Source of the DNA: Hevea brasiliensis
Taxonomy: Eukaryota > Streptophyta > Magnoliopsida > Malpighiales > Euphorbiaceae
Length of the DNA: 64,000 nt
Direction of reading: 5' to 3'
Assembly (NCBI RefSeq): GCF_030052815.1
Contig: NW_026614691.1
Location: 1-64,000 of the forward strand
Part shown: piece after piece, positions 47,208 through 57,310 of the stretch
Position numbering within the stretch: position 1 is the first letter of the stretch
Layout of the letters: every line of letters starts with the position of its first letter
Program-made: the position numbers and the translations under genes
Notes under the pieces: model-generated
Told to the model about the DNA's origin: nothing
Database searches by the model: none
Seen by the model: the letters and a program-made list of their open reading frames with translations, nothing else

Positions 47208-48614
47208 GTGCGATACTACAAAGGAAGGCGTGTATACGGATGATGGGGAATTGAAGGCGAGTATTCTAAAAGAGGCACAAACCAGTGTAAATGCTATGCA
47301 CCCATGAAGAACAAAGATGAATCATGATCTGAAGCTTGATATTGGTGGCACAGTATGAAGAGGACATAGTGACTATGTGACTAAATGCTTGACATGTCGA
47401 CAAGTCAAGCGAACATCAAGTTCCATCGGGTTTGCTCTGACCTATCGCATACCGAATGGAAATGGGATCGGGTCACCATGGATTTTGTAAGTGGTCTACC
47501 TCTCACCCGGAAGAAACATGATGCGGCATGGGTGATAGTTGATAGATTGACAAAGTCGGCACACTTTCTCGCGATTAGGGACTACTCACTAGAGAGGTTA
47601 GCGGTGTATATCGGTGAGATAGTTAGTACCTTGCATGGAATTACACTTTCCATCATATCTGATCGAGACCCAAGGTTTACATCGAGATTCTGGAAGAAGT
47701 TGCATGAGTCCTTGGGTACACAACTCCATTTCAGCATAGCTTTCCATCCTCAGACGGATGGGCAATCAGAAAGAGTAATCCAGGTAAACAATTGAAACCA
47801 ATGAAATTGATACAAATATTAAATTAAAATGATAACAATAACGTGAAATATATGTCAGGTCCTTGAGGATATGCTGAGGAGTTGTGTCATTGAGTTTGAG
47901 AGAAGTTGGTACAGATACCTCCCACTGGTAGAATTTGCATATAACAATAGCTACCAGGCTAGCATTCAAATGGCCCCATATGAAGCACTGTTTGGAAGAA
48001 AATGTAGAACTCCAGTGTGCTGGACTAAATTGGGCAAAGATAAACTGGTAGGACCAGACCTGGTGAAACAGACTGAGGACAAAGTAAAATTGATCAAAGC
48101 TAATCTGAAGGTTGCCTCGGATGCATGAGAAATCTTATGCCGACGAAGAGAAAAGAAATAGAATATGTGGTTGGCGACAAAGTGTTCCTCAAGGTGTCAC
48201 CGAGTAAGAAGGTATGAAGATTTGGAAGACAAGGTAAGATAAGCCCTAGGTAAATTGGCCCATATGAAGTCATTGAGCGTGTGGGTCGATAGCCTATAGG
48301 CTAGCTTTACCACAGTGGACAAGATCCACAATGTGTTCCACGTGTCCATGCTCAGAAGATACCGCTCAGATCCTTCACATGTCATCTCCAGGGAAGAAAT
48401 TGAAATACAACCGGATTTGACATATGAAGAAGAACCTCTACGGATCCTAGCTCGGGAAGTGAAAGAGTTGAGGAACAAGCAGATTCCACTGGTGAAAGTG
48501 CTTTGGAGGCACCACAACACCGAGGAGGCAACTTGGGAAAGTGAAGAGACGATGAGGCAACAGTTCCCTCAACTGTTTGCATCAGGTAAATTTCGAGGAC
48601 GAAATTTAAATTAG
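47208..48614 (+). pseudogene. Unit B integrase with chromodomain (resumed after element F)
   Basis: Resumes at the integrase linker: 'VYTDDGELKASILKEAQTS', '[20 protein letters not shown]' (about 47475-47535), '[18 protein letters not shown]', '[18 protein letters not shown]' and '[14 protein letters not shown]' (ends 47783) read in one frame. After the 75-bp intron-like gap, 'VLEDMLRSCVIEFERSW' continues from 47859 to about 48125. The next 180 bp are frameshifted. The chromodomain 'VLWRHHNTEEATWESEE' is intact and ends at 48614, ten bases before LTR C. The core is better preserved than in unit A. Confidence 0.88.
47784..47858 (+). other. Intron-like 75-bp GT...AG insertion in unit B integrase
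   Basis: Same position (after CAG, before GTC CTT GAG) and, by eye, the same 75 bases as in unit A. Conservation while flanking coding sequence differs by scattered changes suggests a shared inherited feature of the family. Confidence 0.75.
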
Positions 48615-48623
48615 AGGAAGAGT

Positions 48624-51600
48624 TGTAACACCCTCACAGTAGCAATTAGTACATTCTCTTATTAGGTGACCAGTGTCGATCCGGACAGCTAGAATGTCTG
48701 GAAAAATTTTTAAACTTAAGTGAGGGAACATAATCAATTCAAATATTAATAAGAAAAATTTAATAAAAATTTTAGAAATAAAATACAACCAAATTAAACG
48801 AGCCGGTGCCCTAGCGAGGGGTAACCAGAGGGAAGTTGCGGTTCTCGCAATGAAGAGCTCTAGACCCGGGGGAAAAATTATAAAATAATTTTTGGGACTC
48901 CAGAGAAGGGTCATTGAGGTTCCTATGGCATTAGAATTCCAAGAAAATATTTAGGAAAATTTTTCAATCGGTACAGCCAATTTTGACCCGTTAAGCCAAA
49001 CGGAGGGCATTTTGGTCATTTCGCCTTCAGAGGTGATTTTTGGCCGACTTGTCCAGTTAATTAAATAATTAATATGACATAAAATATGAAGAAACATTAC
49101 TAAAAATTAAATTGAAATTGAGTAGTGATGAAAAGAAAAGAAAAATCCATAAAAATGCCAAATATGACATCATTATGATGTCATTTGAAAGTCTCCACCA
49201 ATTATAATTAAACAACCATATTATTAACTAATAAAAGAGACTAAATGAAGACCAACTTAACCAAAAATACAGCAGCCACCTCCTTCAAACCAGCCAAAAC
49301 GTAGAGAGAGAGAAGATAGGGTTTCCACCATAGCCATTCTTTGCAAGCTTTCATTCTCATGCTTCCTCACCATATTTCCTCAAGACCCCAACACTAAAAT
49401 GAATCCTTGGACCTAGAGGAAGTGTTTGGAAGCCAAGAGAGTACAAGAAAAGTTAAACTTAAAGGTTAGTGCATTAGATACCTAAAACTCTTTATTTTCA
49501 TGATTAGTAACTTGAATTGAGTAAGAATGTATACATACCATAAATTTCGGCTGCCCTATTCAAGGAACAATAATGGAGTGTTTTGATGGACTTAAAGTGG
49601 ATTAGAGATTATGTTTAAACCATATATGCATGTGGATAGTGAATGAGATAGTTAATTCAAGCATGTTGTGAAAACTCATATGGAAATTAGGGTTTCGAGA
49701 AGTGAAAATTTGACTTGGCTTAGGAAATTGTTAGAGAACATTTTAATGGTCAATTAGTGACCATTTTAGGTAAGTTGACCACAATTTGGACTGAAATAAT
49801 GCATGGCAAAGTGAATGTGTAGGCTGCTAAAGACAAAGGTGGTGATCAAATTTCATCCACTTGGACTGCCATAGCTTTGGCTGTGTTGGTCCAATTGGTG
49901 TTTGGCTAATTGGACATGAAACTAGGCTTATAATGGCACATTTTTGCTGAAGAAACCATGCCCAAAAGACCAAAGAAAGAGGACCAAAACTTGGCCCCAA
50001 TCCGGATACCCTGCAACAGCACCTGCATAAATGACCAAATGAACAGTGTTCATTTGGCCATAACTCACTGTAGATATGGTCAATTGACTTGAAATTTTTA
50101 CAGAAAGAAGTTAAGACATAGACAAACAATTTTCATGAAGGAACCTACCCCAAATTATGGCCAGAACCCATCCAACCAAGTGACTCGATTCTGTTCGTAT
50201 TCTTGTAGATATGGTCAATTCTGCAGATTGGCAATCCGGCCAGCTGTGGTTTTTGGACCATATCTAGAGCTAAAAAACTCCAAATGGAGTGATTCAAAAA
50301 AAGAAATTCAACTAGACAAAATAAGGAACAACTTTTATGTTTTCCATTTCTTCAAATTCCCACTGCAACAATGTCCAATGCAACAGTAAAGTTGAGCTAC
50401 AAAAACTGAAAATTCTGCTTCCCTTGGTTTCAATTTTGAAATGGTATAAATGCTTAATGCCAACAAGTTTTGAATGCCAAATGTGGTATATTGGGAGTGC
50501 CGAAGTCAATGTACATATTTTCTATCCAAAAGTCAACATTTTTGTTGACCAATGAGGTGAATAGTGACACCAAAAACTTGAAATTCACAAATTGAAGAAT
50601 TTAAAGGTTTCAAATGCCCTAGTATACCTAACAAGATTGGTTTGGATAGTTTGGCATGCCAATAGGGTTCAGTTAGCAGTACTGCACATGGCAATATGCC
50701 ATTCTGTGATTTTATGGCTTTTAGCCATTCTGACCTTGTATTGAGATTTGGCCTTGTGCCTGATATTATTCTGACTTGTTAGGCTCATTACATTGCCGAG
50801 AGATGCATATGTGACCGATGGTGTGACGGCTCGAGGTACTTGATAACCAGTGCCAGTTTACCCGCTTATCCAGTCCAGTCGTCTAGTGTAGGTTACTTGG
50901 GCAACCAAATGAATGAAAATGGGCAAAGTAAAAGAAATAAATGAATGGATATACAAATACAAGACAAACAAAACATGCACATGCAATACATATTTATTTT
51001 CTGTTATTTCATGTTATTTTATTATTGCACCACTAAGCATTATTGCTTAGCGCATTGCTTTTGCCACGCGTGGAGTGCGGAGATCGATCGTGAGCCCAGT
51101 GACCAGCGGTAGGTGAGTCCATCCTGCAGATTACGCACGTGTCCATGTCACCTCACTACCTTCAGTGCATTGGTAGAGCACTAGGTGTCATTTTGTCATT
51201 TTGTAACTAAATTTTTATTTTCTCATATGTATTTGGATCTATGTAATGCATTTTGATGTTCATGTAAATAATGAAAGTTATGGTCATGAATGCAAAATTT
51301 GAGCATTTATTTGTTGTTTGTATATGAGTATTCTGAGAAATGGATGTTTGAGAAATGAAAAGGTTGTTGAGACCTGAAATTGAAAAATTGTTGAGATTTT
51401 GGATATTGGAGTTTGGGAATGATTGAATGTGAATATTGGAAGTGTTTTTTTTCAGGTTCCGAAGAACTGTTTTCTCCATTTTTAGCCGGTACTCTGCCGG
51501 ATTTTCTTTAAAATTTTCGGAACCTCAAATAAATAATACTTTTGATAAATGGCTTAAATAAATTATATTTCACAAATTATATTCAAAAGCATGATATAAA

Positions 51601-51684
51601 TTAATTAAGGTATATTAAAGTGTGCCAATACACCGTGTGGCATTACTTACTCAGGTATACTGTACACGGGTAAGGGGCGTCACA
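48624..51684 (+). repeat. LTR C (complete, 3.06 kb)
   Basis: Starts TGTAACACCCTCAC after 'tagaggaagagt' and ends GGCGTCACA. It is followed directly by copia LTR sequence 'ccatggccaccc', which equals 13942 onward in the other copia LTR, so this is a true insertion edge. It has intact CAG/CTG triplets where LTR B is altered (50670-50685 against 31850-31865). Confidence 0.92.
51026..51070 (+). promoter_or_regulatory. LTR two-hairpin module, LTR C
   Basis: TGCACCA, CTAAGCA-ttat-TGCTTAG (51033-51050), then gcattgc-tttt-gccacgc as the second, imperfect stem. The AGGT that ends other copies is changed here. Confidence 0.65.
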
Positions 51685-52562
51685 CCATGGCCACCCAATT
51701 AGTAATAAGTTTTACCTTAAATGAACCTATAATCATATGTTACCATGCACTAGAATCTCTGTTACAAAATCCCAACTCAAAATTGGAGTTATGGTTTATG
51801 TCAAACTCCATTTGCTATGAATATTATGTTCTCTTTTAATTCCAGTTCTTGATTAAAAAGATTTTCTCATCAGAAACTCTTTTCTGAATAAATCTATCTG
51901 TCCTAGTCAGGAACTTGAAACATCAAGAATAATTAAATGAACATAGGATTTTATCTCTATTTACTTAGAGGAACAGATTCCATCTTGATCAACACCTACC
52001 TCCATATATAACTAGTAGGAGCCAAGAGATGCCCATATACCCATACATAGTACAAGTATGAAAGCAGTATCAAACTCAAACTACCTATATATAAGATGAC
52101 TGTGCTATCTCAGGTTTAAAGATTATATGCACTGATATGATTTATGACAAAACATTGACAAGAGTAAACTCCATGTGCTTGTCATAAGTGTCACTGGTTT
52201 GGCCTACTTATCATTTATAAGTGCCTATCATGTTTATTATATGGCATGAGACTCACCATTCCATCTTATTTATATCTCATATAAATAACCTGGGAACAAA
52301 TATAAATACAATCTTTCTGGATAAGTCATGTCCTTATTATAAAGTATCCTCGATTGTGAACCTATTTATGATACTTTGTGCTAGAAATATTATCACTCAT
52401 ATTCTTAACAACTTAAGAATAATATTTCCAACAAAATATCAATGGACCTTTTCTATTACACATAAATATATTATGTAAACGGAAAAGTGGAAATGCCTTT
52501 TATTAATAAAAATATGTACAAGATACATACTAAATGATATGCTCTAGGGCATACTACTAACA
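51685..52562 (-). repeat. Copia 5' LTR, surviving outer part
   Basis: Matches 13942-14820 nearly base for base and ends 'actactaaca' followed by the GTGTC duplication. The inner 1.2 kb of this LTR is missing, removed with the left end of the gypsy array. Confidence 0.9.
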
Positions 52563-52567
52563 GTGTC
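52563..52567 (+). repeat. TSD of the copia element, right copy (GTGTC)
   Basis: Equals 12712-12716. Beyond it, gypsy LTR sequence of element D resumes. Confidence 0.75.
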
Positions 52568-53503
52568 TAGTGCCTGTAAAATCTGTATATCCAATACAGT
52601 CAATCCTGTAAAAGGTTACTTGGGTACTAAAATGAAATAAGAAAGTTAAATATCAAGATAAAGAGAAGGAAAGATCCCAAAGAAATAAATGGTTCCAAAT
52701 ATCACAAAAATGTGTAAACATGAGGGATCAAGAAAAATATGGTGAAAAGTCTTTAAATTCATTATGTGATTAAACTACGAAGTGATTACAAACAAAAAAA
52801 TTGATAACACAACCTTTATTTTCTTTAAAATGATTCATGATTTATTTAAATATGCATTTTCTTGATATTACTTCAAGTATGAAATTATTACTTTTATTTG
52901 TATATTGCACTTTCATTTTATTAGTGCACCACTAAGCAGAATTGCTTAGCGCGATGGTTTTTCCTCGCACAGGTTCAAGTGATAAAGTCCAGTAGACCAT
53001 ATGGCAGGGAGATTTGAGCTGATCTGCAGTAGGAGCCAGTGTCACCTCCATATTTCATTTTGATATATATGTTATTGGCCTACAGTTATGCATCATCATA
53101 TTTATTGTAGTTAGATATAAGTTTGTAACTAAATTTTAAGTTGTGTAATAATTATGTACATTAAGTAAATTAGTGAAATGAAAGAAATTCATATACGAAA
53201 ATGGATGTAAATAATTATGTGAATGAATATGGAATTTGATTGAGATATTGGATTGATACAAATTGAGATTATATTATTTGAGATATTTGAGCAGGTTAAT
53301 GATTTAACAGGTTAATGATTTAATAGGTCAATGGTTAATAACATGGGGAAACTCTTGTAGTTTTTCCATTAAAATTTCTTGAATTTAAATTATAATAAAA
53401 AATAATTGATCCCAAATTGAATACGATATGATTAGGTGCTTTGGCACAGGATGTGGCATTCCTTTGCTCGGTTACATTGTAGACTGGGCAGGGAGGTGTT
53501 ACA
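52568..53503 (+). repeat. Element D 5' LTR, third piece
   Basis: Continues D's LTR with 'ggttacttgggtac', the hairpin module, and the terminal 'ggcattcctttgctcggtta' block, ending GGTGTTACA five bases before the PBS. It parallels LTR A/B/C and LTR E in order but is clearly diverged from both. Confidence 0.88.
52925..52974 (+). promoter_or_regulatory. LTR two-hairpin module, element D
   Basis: TGCACCA, CTAAGCA-gaat-TGCTTAG (52932-52949, perfect stem, different loop from LTR A/B/C). Then gcgatgg-ttttt-cctcgc, a stem with one bulge, and CAGGT. Confidence 0.7.
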
Positions 53504-53508
53504 TTTAG

Positions 53509-53527
53509 TGGTATCAGAGCACGATTT
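53509..53527 (+). promoter_or_regulatory. Element D PBS, initiator tRNA-Met
   Basis: 'tggtatcagagcacgattt' lies 5 bases after the LTR end. Confidence 0.88.
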
Positions 53528-53642
53528 AGGCATTCCTAGACCTAGATAGAAAGACATAAAGTGTATGTCATGCATTGCATTCATTAAGAGTCAAGGTGAC
53601 ACTAATGCAGATCTGTTCTCCTGTCTATTTTAGGTTGGTAGG

Positions 53643-54690
53643 ATGGATCCTGATGCTGCACGGGCTAATAAAGAAGAAGTGGAAAGTTATGCCCCAGAGA
53701 GCAATAGTATCAAAGAGGTGAGAGATTCTGCAGCACAGATACTTGCTGGGCAGCTTGCAGAACCTCAACAAGAATTTTTCCAGCAGAAGGTTGATCTGCT
53801 TAGACAAGTGATAAGGACTCAAGCGCAACCCGCATAGAGGTCACCATTAGAAAAGCTCCATGAGTATGGGGTTTTGGATTTTAAAGGAAAGAAAGAGGAT
53901 GAACCGGTGGCTGCAAAATATTGATTAGAAAGGACTAAGAGAGTTCTACAACAATTACATTGCACACCAGAACAGAGCTTGGAGTGTATAGTTTCACTAC
54001 TACAAGAGGCTGCCTATCAGTGGTGGGACACCATAACCAAAATAGTGCAACCTGCCATGGTGACTTGGGATTTCTTTCTGACAGAGTTCAAAAAGAAGTA
54101 CATCAACTGCATCTATTTGGAGGACAGAAGGAGAAAATTTATCATGCTGAAATAGAGACAGATGACAGTAAGTGAGTATGAAAAAGAATTTGTCTGCTTG
54201 AGTAAATATGCCAGAGAGATTGTACCCACAAAGGTGGAGAGATGTAGGAGATTTGAAGAGGGCCTCAATGACAGTATCAGACTCCATATTACAGCATTGC
54301 AGTACATAGACTTCACTCAACTGGTGGCAACAACCTTGAATATGGAAAGAGTGTGAGCCAATGAACAGAATAAGAGGGGTGATCAGCAGAAAAGAGATTT
54401 TAGCTAGTTTAGCTCCACTTTCATAGCCAGTAAGAAGCACAGAGGATAGTTAAGTCTGCATCAACCCAGAGTAGAAGATAAAGGACTAGGCCCACATTTA
54501 GGATAGGCTAACTAGTGGCACTAGTGGCGAGCACACTAGGACTAGTAGTGAGAGGTCTTGCCCCAGCAACATGCACACATTGTGGGAAGAGGCATGGAGG
54601 TGAATGTTGAGGGTTGACTGGAGCTTATTATGAATGTGGGGCCACTGATCATTTCCAGAAAGACTGTCCTAAGAGGACTATTCCATCGAC
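53643..54690 (+). pseudogene. Element D gag
   Basis: ATG at 53643 opens 'MDPDAARANKEEVESYAPES', the family N-terminus. Then come 'LHEYGVLDFKGKKEDE', 'LQQLHCTPEQSLEC', 'WWDTITKIVQPAMVTWDFFL', 'TEFKKKYINCIYLEDRRRKF' and 'SEYEKEFVCLSKYAREIVP' (up to about 54230), the full Retrotrans_gag region. In-frame stops follow 'QAQPA', 'AAKY' and 'IMLK', and frame changes affect the nucleocapsid part (54560-54680), where 'CTHCGKRHGGEC' and 'ECGATDHFQKDC'-like stretches are still readable. Unlike the array, the damage is mostly point stops, fitting real age. Confidence 0.87.
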
Positions 54691-54699
54691 ATAGATAGA

Positions 54700-55151
54700 A
54701 AGATTGCTTTTCACTGCACAGAGGGCTAGGAAGCCCGGGGGATTCGAGGCAGCTAGGGACAATGTAAGGCCTGCATCCGAAATTGTGAAAACATCAGAAG
54801 TAAGAGTGCTAGCATGTGCATATACCACTCAAGCCAGGGAGGAGCAGGATGCACTAGAGGTCATAGTTGGTACATTTTCTCTTTTTAATTCTATAGTGCA
54901 TGCATTGATAGACTCAGGCACAACTCATTTGTACGTGTGCCCTACCATCCCAGTAGAGAAGTGTTTAAGGGTTGAAATTATTGAATAGGAAATAGCAATT
55001 ATAAATCTTTAGGCCACAGTGTGATGGTGAATAGGGTTTATAGGGGTTGTCCCTTGAGGATTCAAGGGTATGAATTTTCGACAGACCTCATTGAGCTGCC
55101 TTTACATGAGTTCGATGTGATCTTGGAGATGGACTGGTTGTCACGTCACCA
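54700..55151 (+). pseudogene. Element D aspartic protease, cut by element E
   Basis: 'IVHALIDSGTTHLYVC' at about 54891-54940 holds the D-S-G active site. After a stop and frame change, 'VNRVYRGCPLRIQGYEF' and 'FDVILEMDWLSRHH' follow, and the reading is broken at 55151/55152 by the LTR of element E. The D-S-G form contrasts with D-P-G in the array. Confidence 0.85.
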
Positions 55152-55845
55152 TGTAACACCCCTCACCCGACTACAGTGTAGCCGAGCAAGGCATGCTACA
55201 ATCAGTGCCGGAGCACCCTAACTTATCTTACTTTATTTTTTTTAAATAATTTTGAATTCATTTAATTTAATATCAATTATTTTTCAACAGAGAAACCAGC
55301 GGAGTTTCCCCTATTTTATTATCGTTTGGCGTATTTCAATATTCACCTGTTTGAAATTCAATAATATTTTCAAAATAAAATCTTATCCATGCTAATCATA
55401 ATTATCTCATCAATCATTTTCATAATTTTCTCATATTTCAAATCTCATCCATAAATTTCAATTTCATAATCATTTCCATACATTTCCATTCATACTCAAT
55501 TCATATGTAAACATTCTCAAATTACATAAGCAAAATTTTCAAATTTCCTTAATTTACATAATTTACAAAATAATTACAAAATTTCATAATTTACATGATA
55601 TATAAGTTAATTACATATGAAAAAGCTAATTAATTAATTTACATCGCATTCCTATTAATTACCTGTTCATAATATACATTACAATATAATATCTAAGCAT
55701 TTTATACAAAATATAAAATATGATCTATATGGGCCCTATCTACATGCATTGCTGAGAAGGTGACAACCTTGAATTCTTCAGATACTTCTGCAGATCAAAA
55801 CTCCCAAAATTCCCAGTCAAACGTCCATTGGGTTCTAGCTTCAGT

Positions 55846-55899
55846 ACCTGCGCGAAGGAAACAATTCCATCGCGCAAAGCATTGCTGCTTAGTGGTGCA
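55846..55899 (-). promoter_or_regulatory. LTR two-hairpin module, element E
   Basis: Minus strand: TGCACCA, CTAAGCA-gcaa-TGCTTTG (one mismatch), then GCGCGATGG-aattgttt-CCTTCGCGC (9-bp stem, one mismatch), then AGGT. The longer second stem differs in sequence from those of element F and the solo LTR. Confidence 0.7.
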
Positions 55900-56821
55900 A
55901 TAATATAACAGGGAAATAATATACAAATAAAGATAGAAATAAAACATAATTCAAATAATTAAGATTTATTTATACTTCACATGCGGTTTCTAAAATTTAA
56001 TATGTTTTATCCTAATTTAGTCTTCTTTGAAAGTTTTTATTTCGCCAATGTACAGTAATAATGTACAAATAAAAATGATCTGAAAATAATAAATTTATGC
56101 TTATATTATTATATAAGTCACATTTGCAATATTTATTTATGTTATAATTTTCTTTGCTAATCATTTAGCATTTTCTCTATACTTGCTAGGTTGTCTCAGA
56201 TTATCTCATAATAAGTAAATTTTAATATCTGTGTCACACCCTACCCCTCTGTAAGGCATAACATGATCCCGTAGTATACCTAATGAATTACCAACTCCGT
56301 CTACTGATAACCCATTAAATATACTACAAGGGATTTTAAAAACTTTTCTTACTTCTTTTACAGTGGTGAGCACTATTTACAGTGTTAAGGACTTTGGTGA
56401 ATCAAGTGAAACAACTAATTCATTTGGTTTATTTGGAATTTACAGAAAATTTTGGCAGTGTGCCATTTGTATTTTGGATAAAATAGTTCTTCAGAAAACC
56501 TGTAAAAGCACTTCAATAAATTTCCAAATCTCAACTTCAATACATTTCTCAACACAACAATTTATCAACTCAATTCCATAGAAATTTTTCAAAGTCTGAG
56601 ATAAGGAATTATAATACAATTTTCACAAGTCAAATAACTCATAATTAATTTACAACTTCAAGGTACAATTTTAATTTACAACTGCTCAAAACCAAAAACA
56701 AAATGCACATACAGTGTCATACATTACAGTACAAAATGCAAAAAACGGTATACTCGTTATACCCGAAAAATCTCTCGCTGAAGGTATATGCAGCCTAGTC
56801 TGCTGCCTTGTCTATCTCTCT

Positions 56822-56872
56822 ACCTGCGACAGCAATAAAAAGCTATCGCTGAGACAATGTCTCAGTAGTGCA
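56822..56872 (-). promoter_or_regulatory. LTR two-hairpin module, second solo LTR
   Basis: Minus strand: TGCAC, CTGAGAC-att-GTCTCAG (perfect 7-bp stem), then GCGATAGC-tttttatt-GCTGTCGC (8 bp, one G-U), then AGGT. Confidence 0.75.
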
Positions 56873-57124
56873 CAACATTAACCAAATACAATTTAAATCA
56901 CAATTCATAAATCATGTAAATAGTGGATACTTAAAATCATAGTTAAATTCAAGACAATAAATGTCAACAAGAATTTAAACTCCATTTGTCAATATCACAA
57001 TAATTTTCAATAAGTCAGATCATGGTTGAATTCAATAGACAATATATGTCAATGAGAGTTTAAATCCATTTCACAATCTCATAATACACATCAATAAATC
57101 ACACACATAGCTTAATTATGATCC

Positions 57125-57310
57125 ATAGTTCAATTCGTCCCAAAAGCCGATGGCTAATGAGGTATTCAATTCGTCCCAAAAGTCGATGACTAATGAGGAA
57201 TAACATGGCTAGCTAGCAAAAATATGAGTACTCATCCAATTCGTCCTCAACAGGCACACACCTCAACATTTCAGCCAGAGAGGGAATTCAATTCGTCCCA
57301 CTAGACAAGC
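57125..57310. repeat. Dispersed 'caattcgtccca' repeats in solo LTR
   Basis: Two adjacent units share 'tcaattcgtcccaaaag.cg' and 'gatg.ctaatgagg', and two looser copies follow at 57237 and 57289. The equivalent place in element F holds the unrelated 33-bp duplication, so this is a subfamily-specific expansion. Confidence 0.8.

Larger units (their letters stand above)
24034..51684 (+). mobile_element. Tandem Tekay/Del-like chromovirus array (LTR-int-LTR-int-LTR)
   Basis: Three LTRs of one family (A truncated 24034-25030, B 29787-32856, C 48624-51684) alternate with two internal regions (25031-29786; 32857-36198 continued at 47208-48623). Both internals have gag, protease, RT, RNase H, integrase and chromodomain, all plus strand. 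The middle LTR serves as 3' LTR of the first unit and 5' LTR of the second. Such arrays arise by unequal recombination between LTRs. The chromodomain, Met PBS and LTRs of over 3 kb fit the Tekay (Del) chromovirus lineage. The array lies in the copia 5' LTR and its left edge has been lost. Confidence 0.82.
12717..52562 (-). mobile_element. Ty1/copia element, minus strand, split by later insertions
   Basis: The order on the minus strand is 5' LTR (right; only 51685-52562 remains), a deleted junction, a long leader, gag, protease, integrase, RT, RNase H, polypurine tract and 3' LTR (12717-14820). GTGTC flanks both ends. A solo gypsy LTR sits in the leader and a 27.6-kb gypsy array in the 5' LTR. 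Domain order with integrase before RT is diagnostic of copia. The protein motifs look like the Tork/TNT1-Angela side of the superfamily, which I hold only loosely. It cannot be autonomous now, because the PBS is lost and the polyprotein is frameshifted. Confidence 0.8.
5100..55151 (+). mobile_element. Element D: outermost, oldest gypsy element (interrupted)
   Basis: Collapsing the insertions at 6401-12352 and 12717-52567 leaves one LTR ending at 53503, an initiator tRNA-Met PBS at 53509, gag and the start of protease. Element E cuts the protease at 55152, and the rest of pol and the 3' LTR should lie beyond the window. Gag and protease have many in-frame stops, fitting an old copy. Orientation is plus. 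The long LTR and Gag type are like the Tekay/Del chromoviruses in this window, but the diagnostic pol and chromodomain are not present to confirm it. Confidence 0.65.
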
